From positions 1 to 8,445 of the forward strand of contig CAZLJE010000073.1 in the NCBI GenBank assembly GCA_964559835.1: a stretch of 8,445 bases of DNA, in the 5' to 3' direction. This DNA is from DAISJI01 sp964559835. GTDB taxonomy: Bacteria > Acidobacteriota > Terriglobia > Terriglobales > Acidobacteriaceae. The notes under the pieces were generated by a model. It was not told the DNA's origin, ran no database searches, and worked only from the letters and a program-made list of their open reading frames with translations. This document shows positions 1 through 6,154 of the stretch, piece after piece (positions within the stretch are counted from its first letter, which is position 1; each line of letters opens with the position of its first letter). The translations under genes were made by a program, and so were the position numbers.

Positions 1-305
1 TGCCGAAGACGATCACCGTGGACGACGGCGAAGTCCGCGAGGCGTTGAGCGAATGCGTCGCGACGATCATGAACGCCATCCGCGTCGCGCTGGAGCGTAC
101 GCCTCCCGAGTTGAGCGCCGACATCAGCGACCGTGGCATCGTGCTTACCGGCGGCGGCGCGCTGCTGAAAAATCTCGATAAGCGCATCCGCGAGGAAACC
201 GGACTTCCGGTGTCCATCGCCGACGATCCGCTGTGCAGCGTGGTGCTCGGCACCGGCAAGATGCTCAGCGACTTCAAGCTGCTGAGGAAGATATCGCTGG
301 AGTAA
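1..305 (+). CDS. mreB: MreB rod-shape actin homologue, C-terminal part only
   Basis: This is the last 100 residues of MreB, the actin-like ATPase whose membrane-bound filaments guide the cell-wall elongation complex. The reading frame is open from base 3 to a TAA at 303-305; the 5' part lies outside the window. The visible part contains the MreB nucleotide-site signature DRGIVLTGGGALL (residues 43-55 of the fragment) followed by the typical ETGLPV..ADDPL..VVLGTGK tail. The GTG at 18 is an internal valine codon (ITVDDGE), not a start. The last residues (LLRKISLE) extend slightly past the conserved fold, as is normal. mreC follows after 123 bases occupied by an inverted repeat array. Identification is near certain from the motif and the mreCD neighbours. 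Confidence 0.95.
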   Translation, partial: PKTITVDDGEVREALSECVATIMNAIRVALERTPPELSADISDRGIVLTGGGALLKNLDKRIREETGLPVSIADDPLCSVVLGTGKMLSDFKLLRKISLE

Positions 306-307
306 AG

Positions 308-424
308 CAGTTGTAAGTTGCCAGTTGTAAGTTCTAAGTTGCGGCTTGCCCTGGGTACAGGAACCGGCATTGCGCATGGTTCATCGAATAACTAGCAACT
401 AACAACTTGCAACGTACAACTGGT
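308..424. repeat. Facing arrays of 7-bp repeats forming a long inverted repeat between mreB and mreC
   Basis: Left array, 309-343: five heptamers AGTTGTA, AGTTGCC, AGTTGTA, AGTTCTA, AGTTGCG. Right array, 390-424: five heptamers AACTAGC, AACTAAC, AACTTGC, AACGTAC, AACTGGT, which are the complement family. In one register, 308-340 pairs with 390-422: 27 Watson-Crick pairs, one G-T wobble and five mismatches over 33 positions, with a loop of 49 bases. The arm starts three bases after the mreB stop and the right array ends five bases before the mreC ATG, so it covers the place where a ribosome binding site would be. Four T residues (424-427) follow the stem. The period-7 structure is read directly; a role in attenuation, mRNA processing or simply as an intergenic repeat is inference. 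Confidence 0.85.
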
Positions 425-428
425 TTTC

Positions 429-1643
429 ATGGAAAACGTCCTCAAGCGCCACGGCAACATCACCATCCTGACGGTGGTGCTGTTCGTTCAATTGCTGGCG
501 CTGGCGTATCAGGTGAAGCGTCCGACCGAGCGCGGCCCCATCCGCCTGATCCGCTGGTGGGCGATCTCGGCCGTCACCCCGTTCGAGAAGGCGTTCGTTG
601 ATTCCGTCGACTGGACCAGCAACACGTGGCACAACTACGTCTACCTGCGCAACGTCCGGCGGCAGAACGATGAACTGCGAAGCCAGATCGAGCAGTTGCG
701 GCTGCAGCAGGTGCGGTTGACCGAGGACGCAAACCAGGCGCGGCGTTTGCAGGCGCTGCTCGGATTCAAGGAGCAGTACATCTCCGAGACGATGGCCGCG
801 CAGGTCATCAGCAGCACCGGCAGCGAATTCACGCGCGGGATCTATATCGATAAGGGCTCGCGCGACGGCATCAAGCGCGACATGCCGGTCATCACGGCCG
901 ATGGAATCGTCGGCAAGGTGTTCTCCGTTTTTCCCACTTCTTCGCTGGTGCTTGAGATCAATGACCCGTCCAGCGGCGCCGGCGTGATCCTCGAGAAATC
1001 GCGCCTGCAAGGGATATTGAAGGGCGATCAGAAGGGAACGGGCGAGACCTACATCGGCAACATCATGTCCGACGAGAAGGTCGAGAACGGCGACGTCGTT
1101 ATCACGAGCGGCGGTGACCGCGTGTTCCCGAAGGGACTGCCTGTCGGAAGCGTGGAGAAAGTGCAGCCCGGGCAGGACGCGTTCCTCAGCGTGCGCGTTC
1201 ATCCGGCGGCGCGGCTCGACCGGCTCGAAGAAGTGCTGGTGATCACCAGGATCGTCGAGAAGACACCGGACCCGAGCGAAGCGGGTACGGCTCCGATCCG
1301 CGCTGCCGACATCCTGGCGCAGCGCCTGCCAACGGTGGAACCGCCCAAGCCGGGTGAGAGTACTGAACCGCTGACAACGGCGCAAATGGCCGCTCGCGAG
1401 AAGGCAGCGAAGAAAGCGGCGCAACAAAACGCCGCGGGCGAGACCGTTCCCAACGCTGCTCAGCCTGCGAAACCTAAGATAGCAATTCCGCCGTCGCAGG
1501 GTGCAACTCCGGGCGCGACGACCACTAAGCCCAAGCCGACCATGTCCGTCACGGAAGGAACAAAGTCTCCGGGCAATGTTTCTCCCGAGAAGCCCAAGAC
1601 TACCGGCACCGCCGACACTTCGACGAAGGAACCCCCGCACTAG
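429..1643 (+). CDS. mreC: MreC rod shape-determining protein
   Basis: MreC is the bitopic membrane protein that links MreB filaments to MreD and to the RodA-PBP2 synthase and activates PBP2 from the periplasmic side. The 404-residue product has a short cytoplasmic N-terminus, one membrane segment at about 10-28, a coiled coil at about 68-112 (LRNVRRQNDELRSQIEQL and following), and the two-lobed beta domain at about 115-275, including IDKGSRDGIKRDMPV at 140-154 and TADGIVGKV. From about 278 to the end lies a 127-residue tail rich in Pro, Ala, Lys and Thr, probably disordered. The ATG at 429 fits the family N-terminus, but no Shine-Dalgarno sequence precedes it; the region directly upstream is the right arm of the inverted heptamer repeat. 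The stop TAG overlaps the mreD start by one base (TAGTG). Confidence 0.95.
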   Translation: MENVLKRHGNITILTVVLFVQLLALAYQVKRPTERGPIRLIRWWAISAVTPFEKAFVDSVDWTSNTWHNYVYLRNVRRQNDELRSQIEQLRLQQVRLTEDANQARRLQALLGFKEQYISETMAAQVISSTGSEFTRGIYIDKGSRDGIKRDMPVITADGIVGKVFSVFPTSSLVLEINDPSSGAGVILEKSRLQGILKGDQKGTGETYIGNIMSDEKVENGDVVITSGGDRVFPKGLPVGSVEKVQPGQDAFLSVRVHPAARLDRLEEVLVITRIVEKTPDPSEAGTAPIRAADILAQRLPTVEPPKPGESTEPLTTAQMAAREKAAKKAAQQNAAGETVPNAAQPAKPKIAIPPSQGATPGATTTKPKPTMSVTEGTKSPGNVSPEKPKTTGTADTSTKEPPH

Positions 1644-2161
1644 TGGCCGCCACTTACACGTCGCGCGAACAGTTCGAGGTCTACCGCTTCCACTGGCTGG
1701 CGGCCATCCTGGTTCCGCTGGTGGCGTTGCTCCTGCAGGCGTACCTCCCGCTGCGGCTGCCGTTTTTCGATCTATTTGATCTGCCGCTGCTGGTGACGAT
1801 CTACTTCGGCGTGGCGCGACGCAACCAGCTCACGGGCATGGCGACCGGGTGCATCATCGGCCTGATCCAGGACAGCCTGACGCACCGTCCGCTCGGCCTA
1901 TATGGGATGGCAAAGACCGTGATCGGTTATGGTGCGTCGTCGCTGGGTCTGCGTATCGACGTCGATAATCCCGGTTCGCGACTGCTGATGGGCATCGGCT
2001 TCTACATCGTGCACCAATTGATCTATTTCATCCTTGCCCGCGGACTTGCCATTCAATCCCTGACCTGGCGGTGGGGACACGAGGTGATCGCCGGGGTGGC
2101 GAACGCGCTGTTAGCGGTGGTGCTGTTCTTCGCGCTGGATAAGTTTCGGCAGAGAGCGTAA
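1643..2161 (+). CDS. mreD: MreD rod shape-determining membrane protein
   Basis: MreD is a small polytopic inner-membrane protein of the elongation complex; it binds MreC and modulates its action on PBP2. The 172-residue product has the usual family length and about five hydrophobic segments (roughly 18-36, 43-57, 63-77, 112-132 and 146-164), with charged ends. Conserved-looking features include LPLLVTIYFGVARRN near residue 47 and GLIQDSLTHRPLGLYGMAK near 73-91, the intramembrane stretch typical of MreD. The start is GTG at 1643, whose G is the last base of the mreC TAG stop, so translation is probably coupled to mreC. A purine-rich GAAGGA at 1625-1630 lies 12 bases upstream, further away than usual. 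The assignment rests on position, length and topology more than on catalytic motifs, but the context makes it secure. Confidence 0.9.
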   Translation: MAATYTSREQFEVYRFHWLAAILVPLVALLLQAYLPLRLPFFDLFDLPLLVTIYFGVARRNQLTGMATGCIIGLIQDSLTHRPLGLYGMAKTVIGYGASSLGLRIDVDNPGSRLLMGIGFYIVHQLIYFILARGLAIQSLTWRWGHEVIAGVANALLAVVLFFALDKFRQRA

Positions 2162-2163
2162 GT

Positions 2164-2198
2164 CATTTTTGATTTTCGATTTTTGATTTTTGATTGGT
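2164..2198. repeat. Tandem 7-bp repeat, unit GATTTTT
   Basis: Immediately after the mreD stop there are consecutive heptamers CATTTTT, GATTTTC, GATTTTT, GATTTTT, GATTGGT. The block is strikingly AT-rich compared with its GC-rich surroundings. It has the same 7-base period as the array between mreB and mreC but a different unit sequence and only one orientation. It does not encode anything. It could act as an upstream AT-rich element for the promoter candidate that follows or be a neutral repeat. Confidence 0.8.
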
Positions 2199-2280
2199 CC
2201 GGCGATGACGAAGCGGACGCTGCTTCTTATCCGCCATACGCCTTAATCATCCTCAGTCGAAATATACGCTCTCTAGTAAC

Positions 2281-2308
2281 TTCCCGCCGTCGGGCAAACC
2301 GCTATACT
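2281..2308 (+). promoter_or_regulatory. Weak promoter candidate ahead of mrdA
   Basis: A good -10-like hexamer TATACT at 2303-2308 lies 70 bases before the mrdA ATG. The hexamer 16 bases upstream, TTCCCG at 2281-2286, matches TTGACA at only three of six positions, so recognition by the housekeeping sigma factor is uncertain. The surrounding 216-base spacer between mreD and mrdA is noncoding and leaves room for an independent promoter. No operator could be recognised. Confidence 0.3.
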
Positions 2309-2341
2309 GAACGCACTCGGCTCTTAATCCAGCGGTGGTGC

Positions 2342-2377
2342 AAAAGCATCTGATCCAGAGTAGATGCGCACGCTTTT
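2342..2377 (+). promoter_or_regulatory. Hairpin in the mrdA leader touching the start codon
   Basis: GCATCT (2346-2351) pairs perfectly with AGATGC (2362-2367) around a 10-base loop. In addition AAAAGC (2342-2347) is complementary to GCTTTT (2372-2377), which ends directly at the mrdA ATG (2378). The two pairings share bases, so they are either alternatives or one bulged stem using AAAA with TTTT outside. No Shine-Dalgarno sequence is visible in front of mrdA, so this structure covers the initiation region. A role in translation control is inference. Confidence 0.4.
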
Positions 2378-4510
2378 ATGACCTTCGGGCGCGAAGAAAA
2401 AGTTCCGCAGATCCGGCTCACCGCTGTCCAGTACGGCATCCTCGGCGTATTCCTTATTCTTGCATTCGGGTTGTGGCGGCTCCAGGTGGTCGGGACCGAT
2501 TACTATTCCCAGCTCGCCGAAAAGAACCGCATTCGCGATGTTCCCATCCTCGCGCCGCGCGGCAAGATCCTTGACCGGGAGGGCCGCATCCTGGTGGACA
2601 ACTATCCCTCGATGTCGGCGCTGCTGTTGCGTGACCAGCCGCGCAGCCTCGAAGCCGACGTGCCCGCCATCGCCGAAGGCCTGCACATGGACCCGCAGGA
2701 CATCCGCGACCGCATCCGGAAATTCGCCAGCGCGCCCGGGTACCAGCCCATCGTGCTGAAAGACGACATCACGCCTGACGACTACGCTTTCATCGAGGCG
2801 CATAAGAACGAGCTGCCCGAACTCGATACGATCCTCGCGAACCGCCGCCTGTATCCGCGCAACGGCTTCATGGCGCACCTGATCGGCTACGTTGGGGAGG
2901 TCAGCGACGACATGCTGACCCATCCGGAGTGGGACATCTACCAGCCCGGCGATATCGTCGGCAAGGACGGCGTCGAGCTGACGTACAACAGCATCCTGAT
3001 GGGCAAGAACGGGTCGCGGCGCGCGCTGGTCAACAGTCGCGGCAAGGAAGTCGGGCGGCTGGATGAGACGCCCGCGATCGCGGGCAAACCGCTCAAGCTC
3101 ACCGTCGATCTCGATCTGCAGATTGCGGCGGAGACGGCGATGGCCGACCGCACGGGCGCCATCATCGCGATGAATCCGAAGAACGGCGAGATCATGGCGC
3201 TGGTGAGCCGTCCTGCGTTCGACCCGAACGCCTTCGCGGTCCGCATCAAGCGCCAGGAGTGGAGCAAGCTCATCAACGATGAAGGCCATCCGCTGATGAA
3301 CAAGGCGATCCAGGCGCAGCTCGCTCCCGGCTCGACCTTCAAGATCATCATGTCCTTCGCCGGCCTGCAGGAAGGGGTCGCGCAGAACATGCACGTGAAT
3401 TGCCCCGGCGGCGCGACGTTCTACGGCCGCTACTTCAAGTGCTGGGTCTCGGCCGAGCACCGCACACACGGCGTCGTCGATGTCAGCAAGGGCATTTACC
3501 AGTCGTGCGACGTGTTCTTCTACACGCTCGCCGAGAAGCTGGGGATCGCCAAGATCGCGCAGTACGCCAGCATGCTCGGCATCGGACAGCGCACCGGGGT
3601 CGACTTGCCGCACGAGACCAGCGGCGTCATGCCATCGGAGGAGTGGAAGGTCCGCAACTTCAAGCAGAAGTGGTACGCGGGCGAAACCATTTCCGTGGGC
3701 ATCGGGCAGGGAGCGGTGGCAGTCACTCCCATTCAGCTCATGCGCGCCATCTCCGGGATCATGATGGGCGGTTTGCTCGAAAAACCGCACGTTGCCTTTC
3801 CGGACGAGTTGAAGAGCTACGGATTGCAGCAGGCGTCGATGCTGGTCAGCGAGAGTAAGTTCGACATCGCGAAGGAGAACTGGGACACGATTACGGACGC
3901 GATGTCCCTGGTGCCGACCACGACCGGCACCGCGCCCAGCGCGCACTTGGACGGGATCGACTTCGCCGGGAAGACGGGCAGCGCGCAGACGATGAGCAAC
4001 GCGCTGGCGCAGAAACTTGGGCACAGCAAGTCGATGCACGACAACGCCTGGTTCGTCGGCGTAACGCCGAGGCGCGATCCGGACCTGGTGGTGTGCGTCC
4101 TGTTCGAGGGCGGCGAGCACGGACAGTTCGCCGCGCGCATGGCGGCGATGGTGATCAAGGCGTTCGTCGATAAGCAGCGCGCCAAGACCAAGGACCAGAC
4201 GCTTTATCGCGCGTCTGCGGCTCCGGGATTGGAGAACGCTCCAGTGGCATCGGCGGCCGTGCTGGCCGCGATGAAGTCGGATCCGAGTACCATTTCGGCT
4301 TCGGAGCGCACGGAACTCGCCGCGAAAATCGACGGTGGCAGGCGAGACGCCCGCGATACGATGGCTCGCAAGGCAGTTGGCGACCGGCGACTAGAGACTG
4401 ATTTCGAGATGGCTGGTTTCTGGAGCGGTGGCGGCGAAGACGCCGACCACCTCCACGCCGGGAAATTCAAAGTGAAGCTCAGGGCGCCGCTCGCGGCGGC
4501 AGTGCATTGA
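2378..4510 (+). CDS. mrdA: Penicillin-binding protein 2, elongation-specific D,D-transpeptidase
   Basis: PBP2 cross-links the peptide stems of new lateral peptidoglycan and works as a pair with RodA. The 710-residue product has a short cytoplasmic N-terminus, one membrane anchor at about 16-37, the class B pedestal beginning with APRGKILDREGR (59-70), and a transpeptidase domain from about 255 to 600. All three active-site motifs are present: STFK with the acylated Ser319 and Lys322, SCD at 376-378 (Asp in the third position is usual in the PBP2 branch), and KTG at 532-534. After the transpeptidase domain there is an extra tail of about 100 residues, charged and low in hydrophobic residues, making the protein longer than E. 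coli PBP2 (633 residues). The ATG at 2378 is the only ATG, GTG or TTG between the preceding in-frame stop (2351-2353) and the conserved N-terminus. rodA follows after 69 bases. Confidence 0.95.
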   Translation: MTFGREEKVPQIRLTAVQYGILGVFLILAFGLWRLQVVGTDYYSQLAEKNRIRDVPILAPRGKILDREGRILVDNYPSMSALLLRDQPRSLEADVPAIAEGLHMDPQDIRDRIRKFASAPGYQPIVLKDDITPDDYAFIEAHKNELPELDTILANRRLYPRNGFMAHLIGYVGEVSDDMLTHPEWDIYQPGDIVGKDGVELTYNSILMGKNGSRRALVNSRGKEVGRLDETPAIAGKPLKLTVDLDLQIAAETAMADRTGAIIAMNPKNGEIMALVSRPAFDPNAFAVRIKRQEWSKLINDEGHPLMNKAIQAQLAPGSTFKIIMSFAGLQEGVAQNMHVNCPGGATFYGRYFKCWVSAEHRTHGVVDVSKGIYQSCDVFFYTLAEKLGIAKIAQYASMLGIGQRTGVDLPHETSGVMPSEEWKVRNFKQKWYAGETISVGIGQGAVAVTPIQLMRAISGIMMGGLLEKPHVAFPDELKSYGLQQASMLVSESKFDIAKENWDTITDAMSLVPTTTGTAPSAHLDGIDFAGKTGSAQTMSNALAQKLGHSKSMHDNAWFVGVTPRRDPDLVVCVLFEGGEHGQFAARMAAMVIKAFVDKQRAKTKDQTLYRASAAPGLENAPVASAAVLAAMKSDPSTISASERTELAAKIDGGRRDARDTMARKAVGDRRLETDFEMAGFWSGGGEDADHLHAGKFKVKLRAPLAAAVH

Positions 4511-4579
4511 GAAATTTAAGTTTCCAGTGACCGGCGGGACGCCGATGTTCCGCTTGAAAACTGCTGGTTCAAACGAATT

Positions 4580-5671
4580 TTGAAAAGGTATATCTCATTC
4601 CGCGATTTCGATTGGGTCCTGATGCTGTTCGTCATGGCCCTATGCGCCGCCGGCGTGATCGAGATCTATTCGGCGACGTTCGGCACGAAGTTTGCCGGCG
4701 CCCACATCCGACAGGTGTACTGGGTAGTCGGCGGCATCATCGCTATGGCGATCGTCAGCCGCATCAATTACCACGTCCTGCTCGACGCGGTTCCGTGGAT
4801 GTACATCGCCGCCTTTCTCTCGCTCGCGGCGGTGATGGTTTTCGGGCAGAAGTACCTGGGGGCGCGCCGCTGGATCAAGATCGGGGGCGGCATGCACTTC
4901 CAGCCGTCAGAGTGGGTCAAACTCATACTGATCCTGGCGGTTGCGAAATATTGGGCGGAGGACAGGCGCGGCGAATGCGAGGTCAGCGACATCGTGAAGA
5001 TCGGCGCCTTGGTCGGCATTCCGATGCTGATGGTCCTGAAACAGCCGGACCTGGGTACCTCGCTGACCTACATGCCGATCGCCGTGATGGGCCTGTTCCT
5101 GGGCGGCCTGAAGTGGAAGCACGCGGTGGCGATCCTGCTGCTGGTCGCGGTCATGCTTCCGGTCGGATACAAGGTGCTGAAGCCCTACCAGCGCGAGCGC
5201 CTGACCAGTTTCCTCGAGCCGGAGGCGGACTATCACGGCTCGGGGTACCAGGTGATCCAGTCGCTGATCGCGGTGGGTTCCGGCGGCCTTTTCGGGAAGG
5301 GAACCGGCCAGGGGACCCAGATCCAGGGGTCGTTCCTGCCGGTGCCCCAGACCGACTTCATCTTTGCCGCTTTTGCCGAGGAACATGGGTTTGTAGGAGC
5401 TATCGCCGTCTTGCTGCTATACTTTGCTGTGCTGATGCGTTTGATCCACAACGCACAGACGGCGCCGGACAGAGCCGGTACGTTTGTCGTTATGGGGGTG
5501 GTGGCAGTTTTGGCCTTCCACGTCCTGGTCAACGTCGGCATGGTGGTCGGCTTTATGCCGGTCACGGGTATCCCGTTGCCGCTCATGAGCTATGGCGGCT
5601 CGTCTGTACTGTTTACGTTCCTGGCGCTGGGACTGGTGATGAATATCCGCATGCGCCGGTTCGTGAACTGA
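4580..5671 (+). CDS. rodA: RodA, SEDS-family peptidoglycan glycosyltransferase
   Basis: RodA polymerises lipid II into glycan strands in the inner membrane and is the partner of PBP2. The 363-residue product is hydrophobic throughout, consistent with about ten membrane segments, and is close to the E. coli length (370). SEDS motifs visible are IYSAT (29-33), the GARRWI..QPSEW..K stretch, QPDLGTS (155-161), VPQTDFIFAAFAEEHG with the catalytic Asp259, and LPLMSYGGSS near the C-terminus. The start is taken as TTG at 4580: the family N-terminus (KRYISFRDFDW) begins directly after it and no ATG or GTG occurs upstream in frame back to the stop at 4517-4519. The first internal ATG, codon 15, would remove that conserved stretch. 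No Shine-Dalgarno sequence precedes the TTG, so expression may be low or coupled to mrdA. The 69-base spacer upstream holds only a small hairpin (4532-4544). Confidence 0.94.
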   Translation: MKRYISFRDFDWVLMLFVMALCAAGVIEIYSATFGTKFAGAHIRQVYWVVGGIIAMAIVSRINYHVLLDAVPWMYIAAFLSLAAVMVFGQKYLGARRWIKIGGGMHFQPSEWVKLILILAVAKYWAEDRRGECEVSDIVKIGALVGIPMLMVLKQPDLGTSLTYMPIAVMGLFLGGLKWKHAVAILLLVAVMLPVGYKVLKPYQRERLTSFLEPEADYHGSGYQVIQSLIAVGSGGLFGKGTGQGTQIQGSFLPVPQTDFIFAAFAEEHGFVGAIAVLLLYFAVLMRLIHNAQTAPDRAGTFVVMGVVAVLAFHVLVNVGMVVGFMPVTGIPLPLMSYGGSSVLFTFLALGLVMNIRMRRFVN

Positions 5672-5683
5672 CGGACACACAGG

Positions 5684-5712
5684 TTGATTGCAGTACGCGC
5701 CGCAAAGCTACT
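5684..5712 (+). promoter_or_regulatory. Very weak promoter candidate for the rng leader
   Basis: TTGATT (5684-5689) and GCTACT (5707-5712) are separated by 17 bases, 13 bases after the rodA stop. The -35 matches at four positions and the -10 only at three. It is recorded because a promoter here would give a transcript with a leader of more than 400 bases containing all the hairpins described next. Read-through from rodA is equally possible. Confidence 0.2.
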
Positions 5713-5739
5713 GGAGGAAAAACGGCGCGAGTAGTTTAA

Positions 5740-6066
5740 GAACGATGGCCCCCACGAGACGGGGGCAGGCGCCGGTCAACATTGAGGGACCGGAACAGGA
5801 TCGAGCAGGCGCCGGGTTGGGACGCCTCTTCTGCAGCGAAGACGCGCAGCGGGAGTTCCAGCCGGGTGCTACAACGTCGCGGAGCGGGTAACGGCCCCCT
5901 TCAGTTGTTCTGAGGAGAGCGGTCACACTCCGAGAAGGACCCGGAACGGTTCGGGTCGCGGGTGCGCACAGAGCAGGTGCATAGAACTATTCAGCTACAG
6001 CGACGCATACCAGCAGGTAGAGCGTTGAGCCGCAGGCAATACGGACTTGTCCGTGTGCGTGGCGGC
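5740..6066 (+). ncRNA. Hairpin-rich noncoding region between rodA and rng, candidate structured leader RNA
   Basis: The 483 bases between rodA and rng hold no believable ORF. Successive helices can be read by eye: 5748-5753 with 5761-5766 (six GC pairs); 5772-5777 with 5788-5793, enclosed by 5768-5771 with 5810-5813; 5823-5825 plus 5827-5831 with 5838-5842 plus 5844-5846; 5938-5945 with 5950-5957 (eight pairs, four-base loop); 6001-6006 plus 6008-6011 with 6016-6019 plus 6022-6027 (AGCA loop); and 6029-6033 with 6062-6066, enclosing 6039-6045 with 6050-6056 (CTTG loop). No T-run follows any of them, so they are not simple terminators. The region does not show the signature motifs of RNase P RNA, tmRNA or SRP RNA. 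It is either a long regulatory 5' leader of the RNase E/G gene or a separate small RNA; its position favours the leader. Confidence 0.45.
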
Positions 6067-6108
6067 ATGCACTTTGCTGTCCACCGTCCTGTCTACCCTC
6101 ATCTGTTG

Positions 6109-6149
6109 GTCCGGTGATCACCGGACGTCCGCGTGACGTCCGACCGGAG
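6109..6149 (+). promoter_or_regulatory. Mutually exclusive hairpins around the rng ribosome binding site
   Basis: Structure 1 is a perfect 18-base palindrome at 6109-6126, giving a 7-pair stem with a GATC loop and leaving the ribosome binding site GGAG (6146-6149, five bases before ATG) free. Structure 2 uses CGGACGTC (6122-6129) with GACGTCCG (6135-6142), eight pairs and a five-base loop, stacked on TCCGGT (6110-6115) with ACCGGA (6143-6148), six pairs. This buries GGA of the binding site. Both use 6110-6115 and 6122-6126, so they cannot coexist. The pairings are exact in the sequence; switching in the cell is inference. Confidence 0.5.
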
Positions 6150-6154
6150 CAAGC

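Noticed and set aside
3503..3511. SCD instead of SxN in PBP2, as a possible defective active site
   Set aside because: Asp in the third position is usual for the PBP2 (MrdA) branch, and the other two motifs are intact.
2324..4120. A 598-codon open frame on the minus strand opposite mrdA, and similar long minus frames opposite mreC (399-1640) and rng (7028-8281)
   Set aside because: Their products are Arg/His/Leu-rich without recognisable domains and lie exactly opposite well-identified genes; long antisense frames are common in GC-rich DNA.
4532..4544. Small hairpin CGGCG/CGCCG in the mrdA-rodA gap as a terminator
   Set aside because: The stem is only five pairs and no T-run follows.
5391..5423. 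Promoter-like TTGTAG and TATACT inside rodA
   Set aside because: The 21-base spacing is too long and the elements lie within a conserved coding region about 730 bases from the next gene.
4612..5739. A 375-codon + strand frame overlapping rodA
   Set aside because: It is the out-of-frame shadow of rodA, rich in Arg and Gly and lacking membrane segments, whereas the rodA frame contains all SEDS motifs.
5748..5766. Strong GC hairpin after rodA as an intrinsic terminator
   Set aside because: No T-run follows; the next bases are AGGCGCC and enter another helix.
5863..5881. A string GGGTGCTAC...GTCGCG resembling the T-box antiterminator motif
   Set aside because: The tRNA-pairing bulge is TGCT rather than TGGN, no specifier-loop stem or terminator is seen, and the downstream gene is not an aminoacyl-tRNA synthetase or amino acid gene.
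5688..5891. A possible 67-residue small protein in the rodA-rng gap
   Set aside because: It begins at a TTG, has no ribosome binding site, no recognisable motif, and overlaps several strong hairpins; the region looks like structured RNA.
5938..5957. GGTTCGGGTC as a tRNA T-arm
   Set aside because: The flanking bases do not form a T-stem, and no acceptor, D or anticodon arm fits around it.
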